Assembly: GCA_028287345.1 (NCBI GenBank)
Contig: JAQBPV010000193.1
Coordinates: 1-44,700, forward strand
DNA: 44,700 nucleotides
Direction: 5' to 3'
From: Gemmatimonadota bacterium
Lineage (GTDB): Bacteria; Gemmatimonadota; Gemmatimonadetes; Gemmatimonadales; Gemmatimonadaceae
Shown piece after piece: positions 8,448-15,971 of the stretch. Below the pieces are notes generated by a model. That model did not search any database and was not told where the DNA came from. It saw only the letters and a list, made by a program, of their open reading frames with translations. How positions within the stretch are numbered: the stretch's first letter is position 1; each line of letters starts with the position of its first letter. A program made the position numbers and the translations under genes.

Positions 8448-10013
8448 CTACAGCCCCGAGAGCAGCGTGTCGTTGTTCGGCGTATTGGCGATGCGCTTGA
8501 TGAGCCACTCCATCCCCGACTGCGGCGGCATCTGGCCCAGCCCGCGACGTAGCGTATACACGTGCTCGAGCTGGTCGGGCCGGAACAGCTTTTCCTCCCG
8601 GCGTGTGCCACTCGTCGCAATGTCGATCGCCGGATAGATGCGCTTCTCGGCGAGCGAGCGGTCGAGCTTGATCTCGCAGTTGCCGGTGCCCTTGAACTCC
8701 TCGAAGATGATGTCGTCCATCCGCGAGCCGGTCTCGACGAGCGCCGTGGCGATGATCGTCAGCGAGCCGCCGCCGGACGTGGCCGCGACGGACCGCGCCG
8801 AGCCGAAAAACGCCTTCGGCTTGGCCATGGCCTGTGCATCGAGTCCACCCGACATCGTGCGACCAGTGCCGCGCTCCGCCGTGTTGTGCGCGCGTGCCAT
8901 GCGCGTGAGCGAGTCGAGCACGATCACCACGTCGCGGCCTGTCTCGACGAGTCGACGCGCCCGCTCGAGCACCATCTCGGTGACTTCCACGTGTCGTGCC
9001 GCCGGCTGATCGAAGCTCGACGCGATGACTTCACCAACGCCCCACGAAATCGCTTCGCTCACTTCCTCGGGACGTTCGTCCACGAGCAGGATGAGCAGGC
9101 TCGCTTCGGGGTGGTTGAGCGCGATGCCTTCCGTGATCGCGTGGAGCAGCGTCGTCTTTCCGGCGCGTGCCGGTGCCACGATGAGCGCGCGCTGGCCATA
9201 GCCGATCGGTGCGATGAGATCGATCGCGCGCCGAATGAGCTCGTTGCCTGCCTTGGCCGGACGTCCCGTTTCGAGATAGAGCTTTCGCTCCGGATACGTC
9301 GCGATGAGCGTGTTGAACTCGGGGCGGCGCACCGCGTCCGCCGGCGCACTGCTATTTACTTCGGTGACTTCGATCAGCGCCGTGCGGCCGCGCTGGTCGC
9401 GTCCTGTCGTGCCACGGACTTCATCGCTCTTGCGGAGCGCATGCTGGCGGACGAGGTGCGGCGGCACGTATGCATCGCCGGCATCGGCGAGATAGCTCGC
9501 CTGCGCTCGACGAATGAAGCCGCCGTCGCGCGACGGATCGAACCAGCCCACCGTCTCGCCTGTAGGGACGAGGACGATCGGTGCCGGTGGTGCGCCGACC
9601 TGAATCGGGCGCTCGCCAGTCGTGTTCTGTCCGGGTTCGCGACGTCCGCGTCCGCGGTTGCGACGTCCACGGCGTCCATTCTGCCCGTGCTGCTCGCGCG
9701 GGTGGGTGCCGTTGAATCCACCTTCGGGCCTGGTGCGCTCGACGGGTGGTGACGGAGGCGCGCTGGCTGCCGCGGCTTCACCGGTGTCGGTGTCGCGGGC
9801 GGCGCTTTCATCCGCCGGAGGTCGTTCGACCTCGCGCGGTGCGCGTGGCTCCGGTGGTGCCTCGGTCGCCGCGATTCGCTCCACCGGCGCCGTGTCTATT
9901 TCTGCGGACGCAGGTGATTCGCGATAAGGATTGTCCTCGCCACCATTCTCGGTGTCAGGACTTTTGGGGCGGGGTCCGCGGCCGCGACGTGGGGGACGCC
10001 GGCGTTCGTTCAT
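8448..10013 (-). CDS. rho: Transcription termination factor Rho with Arg/Gly-rich N-terminal extension
   Basis: Rho is the hexameric RNA helicase that ends transcription at untranslated, C-rich RNA. The 521-residue product keeps the ATPase core: P-loop APARAGKTTLL (residues 280-290), Walker B DVVIVLDSLTRMARAHN, the Q-loop region SGGGSLTIIATALVETGSRM and the R-loop segment FKGTGNCEIKLDRSLAEKRI. An RNA-binding OB fold precedes it (GETVGWFDPSRDGGFIRR, about 152-169; the usual GYGFLR motif is replaced by GGFIRR). The first ~148 residues are unusual. The typical Rho_N helix bundle is missing, replaced by a disordered Pro/Glu segment and an RG-rich patch (GRRGRRNRGRGRR, 113-125). The second codons are Arg-rich too. 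It sits upstream of the Omp85-tamB pair with a 55-base gap that may hold a separate promoter. Confidence 0.95.
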   Translation of the reverse strand: MNERRRPPRRGRGPRPKSPDTENGGEDNPYRESPASAEIDTAPVERIAATEAPPEPRAPREVERPPADESAARDTDTGEAAAASAPPSPPVERTRPEGGFNGTHPREQHGQNGRRGRRNRGRGRREPGQNTTGERPIQVGAPPAPIVLVPTGETVGWFDPSRDGGFIRRAQASYLADAGDAYVPPHLVRQHALRKSDEVRGTTGRDQRGRTALIEVTEVNSSAPADAVRRPEFNTLIATYPERKLYLETGRPAKAGNELIRRAIDLIAPIGYGQRALIVAPARAGKTTLLHAITEGIALNHPEASLLILLVDERPEEVSEAISWGVGEVIASSFDQPAARHVEVTEMVLERARRLVETGRDVVIVLDSLTRMARAHNTAERGTGRTMSGGLDAQAMAKPKAFFGSARSVAATSGGGSLTIIATALVETGSRMDDIIFEEFKGTGNCEIKLDRSLAEKRIYPAIDIATSGTRREEKLFRPDQLEHVYTLRRGLGQMPPQSGMEWLIKRIANTPNNDTLLSGL

Positions 10014-10530
10014 GCAGCTTGTGTCGGTCAGGGTGAATGATCGCGGGTCACGCTCGGCGCGCCCACGTACTACTCGTTCGTTGGTTCCGTCGCGGCTTCG
10101 CGGACGTGTGTGTCACATGTGTAAGCCGTGTGGCGACGAGCCACTCGGATCAGGAGATGTGACGGACTTTTGCGACGCGACTCGTTGCTTGTGCCTCGTA
10201 CGTCCGCCGGCGCGGAACCCACACGCGGGGCCAGACGATTGATCCTTCAAAGGGCGCGGCGCTTCTTTCGCCTTGTGCTCCCGTCACAGACGGGCCACTG
10301 GGATTGCCGCGGGTCTTTGCTCGACCAAGTCGGATGCGAATAACGCAATCGGACCGATCGGACGCATCGAGTATCGCCACAGACTGCGATTCGCGCAACC
10401 CGTCATTTCCGAAGTGCGAACTTCATGCCCTCAAAACCGCCCGTTTGATGCCCGGAGCGTTTCCAGCGCTGTCGCCCCGAGCGAAGTCGAGCGCCTGCTT
10501 CTCGACCCGCCCGGCCTACTCACCTACCCC
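10014..10530. other. Gene-free stretch holding the probable rho leader
   Basis: Between the rho start (10013) and the end of the HisKA gene (10531) there are 517 bases with no frame that looks like a real protein in base composition or ribosome site. A long untranslated leader upstream of rho is well known in other bacteria, where Rho terminates its own leader transcript. I see a short inverted repeat (GAAGT and ACTTC around a GCGA core, near 10410-10425) but no convincing terminator or structured RNA. Confidence 0.4.
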
Positions 10531-10998
10531 TCAGCCAACCTGATGTGCCGAATCACCCGCATTCAGCCGACGCGACAGCGTGACGAGGCGCCGGCACAAC
10601 TCCAGGATGCGGCTCACGGCCGCACGATGCTCGTCCGGCAGCTGCTCGAGCTCCAGCAACTGCGCCTCCGCCAGAAGTGCAGTGAGGGGATTGTTGAACG
10701 CGTGTTGCAGCGTCCGCGACGCGTCGCCGAGGACGAACTGCGACCGCACTCGTTGAAGTTCGCGCGCCGCAACCGCGCTGTCGCTGTCGTACCGCGCAAG
10801 CTCCGCCTGCTCGGCATCCTGGGGGCCGCGTTCGGCGAGGAGGGCACGAACGAGACGGTCCGAATCCACGCCAGGCAGCAACTGCGCGATCAGCTCACGC
10901 GCGAGCGTCAACGACGACGACGGCTCGGCCACTGCGAGTGGTGAGGCCCCCGTCGGCGCGCCTCCACCGCTGCCTTTCCCCGAGTAACTTTCGGCCAT
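10531..10998 (-). CDS. HisKA phosphoacceptor-domain protein without kinase ATPase domain
   Basis: This is a 155-residue protein. The C-terminal half carries a histidine-kinase dimerisation/phosphoacceptor helix pair. Its H-box LQHAFNNPLTALLAEAQLLE contains the His-x-x-Asn-Asn-Pro-Leu core typical of NtrB/HisKA proteins, followed by a second helix RRLVTLSRRL. There is no room for, and no trace of, the HATPase (N, G1, G2) boxes. It may therefore accept phosphate from another kinase, relay it, or act as a dimerisation or decoy module. The start at 10998 is supported by AGGGGAAGAG just upstream and removes a low-complexity Gly/Ser-rich extension. Its ATG shares the palindrome CATG with the divergent gene at 10997. 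A single-domain receiver at 11607-12032 is an obvious candidate partner. Confidence 0.65.
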   Translation of the reverse strand: MAESYSGKGSGGGAPTGASPLAVAEPSSSLTLARELIAQLLPGVDSDRLVRALLAERGPQDAEQAELARYDSDSAVAARELQRVRSQFVLGDASRTLQHAFNNPLTALLAEAQLLELEQLPDEHRAAVSRILELCRRLVTLSRRLNAGDSAHQVG

Positions 10999-11593
10999 GA
11001 TCTCTTCCCCTTCGCCCGATGTGAGCGTCGCATTCGCGGACGCCGTACAAGAGTATCGGCAGCAAGGCGACATCGCGTCACTACTCGACCGCATGAAGGC
11101 CCTTTCCATTGCGGCCGAGCCGGAAGTGTTGATCGCGGCGTCGGTGCCGTATCACGACCTGCCGGAAGTGGTGATACCCGTCTACGAGCGCGTCGTTGCC
11201 GCTCGTCCCGCTGACGCGCAATCAATGGTCATCCTCGCCAACGCCTATTGGCTGACGGGTCGCGGCGCGGACGTCGTGGGAGCGTTGGCCACTCGCGCCA
11301 TCGCAGCCGACGCGAACAATCGCGGCGCGTGGCATCTGTGGTCACTCAGCGAGTCCAATCCGCGCGCTCGTGTCGAGCGGTGGCAGCAGGTGGCGAAGCG
11401 TTTTCCGGCCGATCAACTCGCGCGTGCCGCGCTTGCTGACAACGCTGCGAGTCTTGCTGGTGCCGAGCACGATCCGCTCGCGCTCGATCTTGCAGTGCAG
11501 ACGTACGAAGGGTTGTGGGCTGAAGCGAGCCGCGACGAGGAGCGCCGTGCGCTCGAGGAGACGATCGCGAAGTTGAAGGGGTGGACGTTGTAA
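10997..11593 (+). CDS. TPR-like helical repeat protein
   Basis: The 198-residue soluble protein is made of helix-turn-helix repeats of TPR spacing: VVIPVYERVVAARPADAQSM, then ILANAYWLTGRGADVVGAL, ATRAIAADANNRGAWHLWSL and LDLAVQTYEGLWAEASRDEE. Such proteins are protein- or peptide-binding scaffolds; no enzymatic motif is visible. The ATG at 10997 overlaps the ATG of the divergent HisKA gene within a CATG palindrome. An in-frame TAA lies only four codons upstream, and no Shine-Dalgarno is apparent, so translation may be leaderless or may begin at a later codon (GTG at 11021 or ATG at 11092). It ends convergently 13 bases from the receiver gene. Confidence 0.65.
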   Translation: MISSPSPDVSVAFADAVQEYRQQGDIASLLDRMKALSIAAEPEVLIAASVPYHDLPEVVIPVYERVVAARPADAQSMVILANAYWLTGRGADVVGALATRAIAADANNRGAWHLWSLSESNPRARVERWQQVAKRFPADQLARAALADNAASLAGAEHDPLALDLAVQTYEGLWAEASRDEERRALEETIAKLKGWTL

Positions 11594-11606
11594 GACCTTC
11601 CTGCAG

Positions 11607-12032
11607 TTACGCGCTCTGATCCCGAATGTCGCGGGCGCGCCGTGGTGCGAGTGCCGCGACGGCGGTGATCAGCTCACGCAGCTCGAATGGCTTTCGCACC
11701 GAGGGGCACTTGCACGAGAGGATCAGCTTGTGCGCCTTCTCGGAGATGTCGCCCGTCATGAAGAGGGTCTGGTGGCGCAGGTGCGGGTGCGTGGCGGCGG
11801 CGAGCTCGAAGACAACGTCGCCGCGCGTGTCGGGAATGCGCAGGTCGATGACCATGACGTCCACGCGCTCCGCCGCGAGCATCGACAGCGCGGCGTCGCC
11901 CGACTGCGCCGTGAGCACGTCGTAGCCAGCGCGCGTCAGCGCGATCGACAGTGCGCGACAGATTGCCGGCTCGTCGTCCACAACCAGCACTCGTGTGCGT
12001 TCCGGCAACATTGCGCCCTCGGTCTCGCTCAT
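11607..12032 (-). CDS. Single-domain response regulator receiver
   Basis: The product is a CheY-type receiver with all phosphorylation residues: acidic pair in RVLVVDDEPAICRALSIAL, phosphoacceptor Asp in VDVMVIDLRIPDTRGDVVFE, Thr in TLFMTGD and Lys in PSVRKPFELREL. No output domain follows, so it should act through protein contacts or phosphorelay. It lies directly downstream of the AraC-type gene on the same strand. A longer frame starting at 12080 would overlap that gene's stop as ATGA, suggesting coupling, but it adds an Arg-rich tail. The start at 12032 (MSETEGAM) has purine-rich sequence upstream, so either is possible. The HisKA-only protein at 10531-10998 may be a phosphodonor or relay partner, by proximity only. 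Confidence 0.85.
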   Translation of the reverse strand: MSETEGAMLPERTRVLVVDDEPAICRALSIALTRAGYDVLTAQSGDAALSMLAAERVDVMVIDLRIPDTRGDVVFELAAATHPHLRHQTLFMTGDISEKAHKLILSCKCPSVRKPFELRELITAVAALAPRRARDIRDQSA

Positions 12033-12076
12033 CTCACCACGTTCCCTCGCACGATCGCGTCGTCGCGACTGCCACG

Positions 12077-12877
12077 TCATACAGGTTCAACCGCCTCGCC
12101 TTCAGGCTCCACGCGCCGCAGGTGATCCGCGAGAAGCCGCACGAACAACTCGGGTGGGACTTCGCGACGAATGTCCTTCGGCGCTCGTCCCGTCCATTCG
12201 AACAGCAGGTTGCTCAAGGTGTCCGGATCGGAGTAGCCCAGCTTGTTCGTGATTTCCTTCAACCTGCTTCCCGGCGTACGCAGCAGCGTGTACGCTCGCA
12301 GCAATCTCGCGCAGACGATGACGTGTCGAGGTTGCAGCCCTGCAGGCATCATGTGTCGATACAACGAGCGGGGTGCCATTCCCGCAAGTCGCGCCAGCTC
12401 CTGACTGTTCTTCACTCGTGCCGGAGAGCGGAACAACTGCTCCACGGCGCGGGCCACGACGACTGGCAGTGCGCGTAAGGGTACCGCCAATTCCTGCAAC
12501 ATCAACTCCGCCATCGGATGTGCCGGCACTCGCTCGATGAGGTCGAGGAAGCGCCTCGGCTCATCGTCGAAACGGTTGAGCACCACGTGCTGCACTCCTA
12601 AAGGCACCAACCGGACCACCTGTCGCATCGCCGCCGGTGACATGATCGTATAGACCACCACGGGAAGCGCCGGATGTCGCGCGATGAGCTCCTCGATCGG
12701 TTCGGCGAGCTGTCCGTCGCGCACTGAAGGGTCGACAATCAACAGGTCGGCCGCTTCGGAGCGCAGGTACGCGTTCAGTTCCGCCATGTCCGTCGCCGTA
12801 TCCAGGGAATGTGCGGTCCCCAGGACGAGACGGAGGTGTGCGAGGAGGTGGCGAGGCAGGAGAGCGACGACGTGCAA
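12077..12877 (-). CDS. AraC-type regulator with receiver-like N-terminal domain
   Basis: The 266-residue protein has two parts. Residues 1-120 have the strand/helix rhythm of a receiver fold (HVVALLPRHLLAHLRLVL, then EAADLLIVDPSVRDGQ, ALPVVVYTIMSP and GVQHVVLNRFDDEP), with Asp at the usual acceptor strand (IVDPS) but without the acidic pair and the conserved Lys, so it is a degenerate or pseudo-receiver. Residues 160-245 form an AraC double helix-turn-helix (KNSQELARLAGMAPRSLYRH and LKEITNKLGYSDPDTLSNLL followed by FEWTGRAPKDIRRE). The start is a TTG codon (12875-12877) with a weak ribosome site; a later start would cut into the first strand. It is divergent from the 44-residue lipoprotein gene and is followed by a phosphorylatable receiver gene. 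Confidence 0.8.
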   Translation of the reverse strand: MHVVALLPRHLLAHLRLVLGTAHSLDTATDMAELNAYLRSEAADLLIVDPSVRDGQLAEPIEELIARHPALPVVVYTIMSPAAMRQVVRLVPLGVQHVVLNRFDDEPRRFLDLIERVPAHPMAELMLQELAVPLRALPVVVARAVEQLFRSPARVKNSQELARLAGMAPRSLYRHMMPAGLQPRHVIVCARLLRAYTLLRTPGSRLKEITNKLGYSDPDTLSNLLFEWTGRAPKDIRREVPPELFVRLLADHLRRVEPEGEAVEPV

Positions 12878-12898
12878 AGCGAGGTGCCTGAAATGATT

Positions 12899-12928
12899 GG
12901 CGCAAAAACCCGGTTTTTTGTCACAAAA
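12899..12928 (+). promoter_or_regulatory. Paired GGCRCAAAA-type direct repeats upstream of the small lipoprotein gene
   Basis: GGCGCAAAA (12899-12907) and GTCACAAAA (12920-12928) are direct repeats 21 bases apart, about two helical turns. Between them lies a short palindrome, AAAACCCGGTTTT. The same pair of repeats, 19 bases apart, occurs upstream of the TPR gene at 14482. The spacing suits a dimeric or tandem DNA-binding regulator, for instance the AraC-type protein encoded next door. The remaining gap 12878-13010 shows no gene. Confidence 0.4.
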
Positions 12929-13010
12929 TGCCGGTTTACGCGCTTCACCGCGACCCTAGCCTTCGGGAGTCGGTTCGCACGGACCGTTTCTCACCCTACC
13001 GGAGTCGTCA

Positions 13011-13145
13011 ATGTCCCGCCGCCAGATCTCCCTCGTTGTCGTTACGATTGCCTCCTTGGTTGTGTCCGCTTGCGGTACTTCGCCGACCGCACCGCGTCAC
13101 GATGAGCCGATCGAGCGCACCGTAACGAGTGGTTCTGGCGGCTGA
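13011..13145 (+). CDS. 44-residue lipoprotein or exported peptide
   Basis: ATG at 13011 is preceded by GGAG at a good distance (13001-13004) and opens a 44-codon frame. The N-terminus (MSRRQISLVVVTIASLVVSA) is a positively charged start, a hydrophobic core and a lipobox VSAC, predicting cleavage before Cys21 and lipid attachment. The mature part is only 24 residues, GTSPTAPRHDEPIERTVTSG and SGG, acidic/polar and Gly-ending. It is convergent with the TPR gene (stop at 13160) and divergent from the AraC-type gene. The function is unknown. A mature peptide of this size beside a TPR protein could be a signal or a processing substrate, but nothing in the sequence proves that. Confidence 0.6.
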   Translation: MSRRQISLVVVTIASLVVSACGTSPTAPRHDEPIERTVTSGSGG

Positions 13146-13159
13146 TCGCCGATCGCGGG

Positions 13160-14482
13160 TCAGGTAGCTCCCGTCAGTTTTCGAATCTGCTGAAGTTCCG
13201 CTGCGATCCGACGTACGTCGCGCGGAATGTCGAAAGCCGTCGTGAGCTCCTTCTTCTGCTGAGGGGCTGAGTTCTCACCAAGCGCCTTCTCGCCGGCGAA
13301 CACGAGCTGATTGAAGGCGTGCTTTGTTGCGGTGCCAATCGCCCGCTCGAGCCAGACCTTCGCATCAGTGAAGCGCCCGAATAGCTGATAGCCGCGCCCA
13401 ACGTGTAGCTCGAACTGGGTACGGAGAATTGGCGGAAGTTCGGCGCCGGCGAGTTGTTGACGATAGCGCTCGAACTGGACTTCCACCGCGTCTTCTGCGG
13501 CGAGCTCCATCAAGTTGATCGTTGCCACCCACCGCTGCCACTGCTCGCGCGCCGTCGTTGCCAGGATGAGATGCGCATCGCGAGCAGCGGACTTGAGGCC
13601 AAGCATCGAGAAGGACGCAGCGAGGTCGCCAAGGATACGATCTCGCTCCGATTCGCTCACGCTGTCGTGCATCGCCTCGTACGCGAAGCGCACGGCGAGG
13701 TCGTACTGACCGCGGATGTGTGCGATGTGCGCGCGATCGTGGGTCGCCATCGAGCGCACTTCCAGCAGATTATGTTCGGCCGCGCGTGCGGCTGTCTCGT
13801 CGAGGATCGCGTCCGCAGCGGGAAGATTGCCTCGAGCGACGACGATCTTCGCTTCGCCGATGCGTGCGCGTAGCGTTCCAATCATGTCACCGGAGCGGTG
13901 TGCAAGCTCCGCGGCCGTGCTGAACGCGTCGGTGGCATCGGCGAACTCGCCGATTTCGCGAAGGCAGTGACCACGACGCAGCAGGGCGTTGACAGCGATC
14001 TCGCTCTCTTCCTCCGGATGCACGTGTGCGATGACCGTTTCGTACACGTCGGCCGCGAGAGCCCACTTGCCGTCGAGATCGAGCGAACGCGCGTACGCCA
14101 TCAGCCGCGGCGCGATGGCGTGCATGTCGCCGCCACGCGCCGTCGTCAATACGTCCAGGGCGCTCGTGAGGATTGCACGCGCCGGCATGCCGACGGGCAT
14201 CTCTTCGATCGCCGCGGCCACCGAGCGCACGCCCCACCCGTCAGCCGCGACCACCGCCGCGCCTTCTTCAATCCACGCATCAACGAGACGGAGGAGCACG
14301 AGTCCCGCGCTCACCGATCGCCACGATGGGTCAGTGTCTTCGAGTGAAGCAAGCTCCATGAAATACGGGAGGTGCCGCACACGTTCTTTTGAATCGAACA
14401 CCAGTAGTCTCCGAGGAGATTCAGCCAGAATACCCGACCAGCAATCACATGCGTGGAGTGTCGTTGCTTGTGTATCGACCAT
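13160..14482 (-). CDS. TPR-repeat protein, probable regulator
   Basis: The 440-residue cytoplasmic protein has at least six TPR-like helix pairs from about residue 130 onward, such as WALAADVYETVIAHVHPEEE, HCLREIGEFADATDAFSTAA, ARGNLPAADAILDETAARAA, RGQYDLAVRFAYEAMHDSV and GRGYQLFGRFTDAKVWLERA. The first 120 residues contain no recognisable DNA-binding helix-turn-helix (AWIEEGAAVVAADGWGVRSV is mainly helical). The architecture recalls peptide-sensing TPR regulators or transcriptional adaptors, but no specific family is recognised. The chosen ATG at 14482 has a weak ribosome site; ATG at the MELASLEDTD segment is an alternative. Upstream lie two TTTTGTGCC repeats shared with the lipoprotein promoter region, which suggests co-regulation with that gene. 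Confidence 0.7.
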   Translation of the reverse strand: MVDTQATTLHACDCWSGILAESPRRLLVFDSKERVRHLPYFMELASLEDTDPSWRSVSAGLVLLRLVDAWIEEGAAVVAADGWGVRSVAAAIEEMPVGMPARAILTSALDVLTTARGGDMHAIAPRLMAYARSLDLDGKWALAADVYETVIAHVHPEEESEIAVNALLRRGHCLREIGEFADATDAFSTAAELAHRSGDMIGTLRARIGEAKIVVARGNLPAADAILDETAARAAEHNLLEVRSMATHDRAHIAHIRGQYDLAVRFAYEAMHDSVSESERDRILGDLAASFSMLGLKSAARDAHLILATTAREQWQRWVATINLMELAAEDAVEVQFERYRQQLAGAELPPILRTQFELHVGRGYQLFGRFTDAKVWLERAIGTATKHAFNQLVFAGEKALGENSAPQQKKELTTAFDIPRDVRRIAAELQQIRKLTGAT

Positions 14483-14513
14483 CAAGGGGGTTTTTAGGAC
14501 AGAAACACCCCTG

Positions 14514-14541
14514 TTTTGTGCCGTTATCAACATTTTGTGCC
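14514..14541 (-). promoter_or_regulatory. Paired GGCACAAAA direct repeats upstream of the TPR gene
   Basis: On the minus strand GGCACAAAA occurs twice, at 14514-14522 and 14533-14541, 19 bases apart, with the nearer copy 32 bases from the start codon. The motif matches the pair at 12899-12928. The larger gap 14483-14819 holds otherwise only a GGGGTGTTTC/AAAACCCCC-rich leader and no gene that I can support. Confidence 0.4.
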
Positions 14542-14819
14542 AACGGTGTCGCGAATGTCGACACTTATCGGCAGAACGATGTGATGAAGCGCACAAAGAG
14601 TGACGTGCGCTGTACGGCGCACGCTCGCATGGACGATCACTGGCAGAGCTGAAGATCGGCGGCGAGAGCTGACCTGATCGCCATGCTCGGTGAGCCGAGT
14701 GGCGTGACGCCTTCCCGTGATGCGAAGAAACGCCGGCCGTTCGGTGGCCGCTCTCATGGGTCCATCGTCTGCGGATTTTACCGCAGACAATGGTCGCAGT
14801 CACCCAAGCGAAAGCGCTC

Positions 14820-15869
14820 CTACTTTCCCGCCCCCGCGACGAACCGGGTCTTGGTCGAATCGAGACGCGCCAACTGCTTCCGAGGATCGTCCCCAACAGC
14901 TTCGATCCGGTTGATGCTCTTGGCATTGAACGCCGGATCGTACGGACTCCGCGCCGGCCCGCCCGATACCTCGAGCACCGCATCGAACTTGTAGCTGTGC
15001 GTCTTCCCCGTCTTCGGGTCCGTCCAACTTCCCTGCCACGCCAGCGGACGATTCTTCGGCCACAATCCGTATGGCAACGCAATTGTCCGCACCTTGTAGC
15101 CCGGCACTGCCGAGTCGATCCCCATCGCGTTGCGGGCAATCTGCTCCTGCACCGCGGCGTCCGGATACTTGCTCAGCTGCATGTGCCATAGCGTGTGGTC
15201 ACACAGCTCGAAGCCCTGGTCCGCGAGCCACTTCACCTTCTGGAACCGCCACTCCCTCTTCTGTCCGCCCCACTTCGGGCCGTCGCCGAAGAAGTTGTGG
15301 CCTGCCGCGCCGCCGTTCAGCATGCAGAACGTCCCGCGGTTCTTCCAACCAGGATGCGTCTTCGCGAAGTCGAGCCAGATGCCGACCGCGCTCGTCGGAT
15401 CGATCTCCAGCTTTCCATTCTGCTCGAGATACCGGAACTGCGAATCCGACGCATCATCGAACACGAAGACGACAGGCGACATTCCCGCGGGCACATCGCT
15501 GAAGTCCTTGTCCAGCATCTGCGCGATGGTGATGGGCCGATACCCGCGCTTGTACGCCTCCTCCATGTCCGCGCGATAGCTCGCGGCGGTCCGCGTGTAC
15601 GCCGAGTTCTTGTCGCCGGCGATCACATGGTATTCGAGCACTGGGATCCGGCCCTGCAGGTTCGCCGGCGCAGAAGCGGACGTCGTCGCCGCTCCCGACC
15701 CTGCCACTGTCGACGGCGTCGCGCCGGAGCCAGCTGCGGCCGACGCGGGTACGGATCCACCCGCTGAATCGCGCGTGATGCCGGAGTCGGCGGCCTTCGC
15801 GGCAGGAGCTTCGCCCTTGGAGCACGCAGCAGCGCCAAGGAGCACGAGAGCGACAAAGCGACGATCCAT
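14820..15869 (-). CDS. Lipoprotein polysaccharide deacetylase (NodB/CE4 fold)
   Basis: The 349-residue precursor begins MDRRFVALVLLGAAACSKGE, with lipobox AAAC at Cys16. An Ala/Ser/Gly-rich linker follows to about residue 70. The rest has the carbohydrate esterase 4 motifs: motif 1 VVFVFDDASDSQ (catalytic and metal Asp pair), motif 2 HTLWH (metal His pair, H-x3-H), and the opening segment RIPVLEYHVIAGDKNSAYT common to exported deacetylases. These enzymes remove acetyl groups from peptidoglycan or exopolysaccharide at the outer face of a membrane. The gene is divergent from a class A penicillin-binding protein, which fits peptidoglycan as substrate. A GAAGG ribosome site precedes the ATG at 15869; the much longer upstream frame is a shadow of the PBP gene. 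Confidence 0.85.
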   Translation of the reverse strand: MDRRFVALVLLGAAACSKGEAPAAKAADSGITRDSAGGSVPASAAAGSGATPSTVAGSGAATTSASAPANLQGRIPVLEYHVIAGDKNSAYTRTAASYRADMEEAYKRGYRPITIAQMLDKDFSDVPAGMSPVVFVFDDASDSQFRYLEQNGKLEIDPTSAVGIWLDFAKTHPGWKNRGTFCMLNGGAAGHNFFGDGPKWGGQKREWRFQKVKWLADQGFELCDHTLWHMQLSKYPDAAVQEQIARNAMGIDSAVPGYKVRTIALPYGLWPKNRPLAWQGSWTDPKTGKTHSYKFDAVLEVSGGPARSPYDPAFNAKSINRIEAVGDDPRKQLARLDSTKTRFVAGAGK

Positions 15870-15971
15870 TTCTGGCCTTCGGGGTGACAAGTAGGAGAAA
15901 TCAGCGTTCACGGCCGGAAACCTGCTTCCGCACCAGCCGTACCAATAATTACACCTCTTCACATTCTGCCA

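Noticed and set aside
10150-10398. 82-codon minus-strand frame in the rho leader region
   Set aside because: No ribosome site, no recognisable domain and no coding-like periodicity; the region is better read as a leader.
12077-12905. Reading the AraC-type gene from codons upstream of 12877
   Set aside because: No ATG or GTG occurs in frame upstream, and the region contains the operator-like repeats; the TTG at 12877 fits the first strand of the receiver-like fold.
14525-14545. Possible sigma-54 promoter (TTGGCAC followed by TTGA) upstream of the TPR gene
   Set aside because: The -12 GC is missing and the spacing from the GG is off by one base. The GGCACAAAA repeats explain the sequence better.
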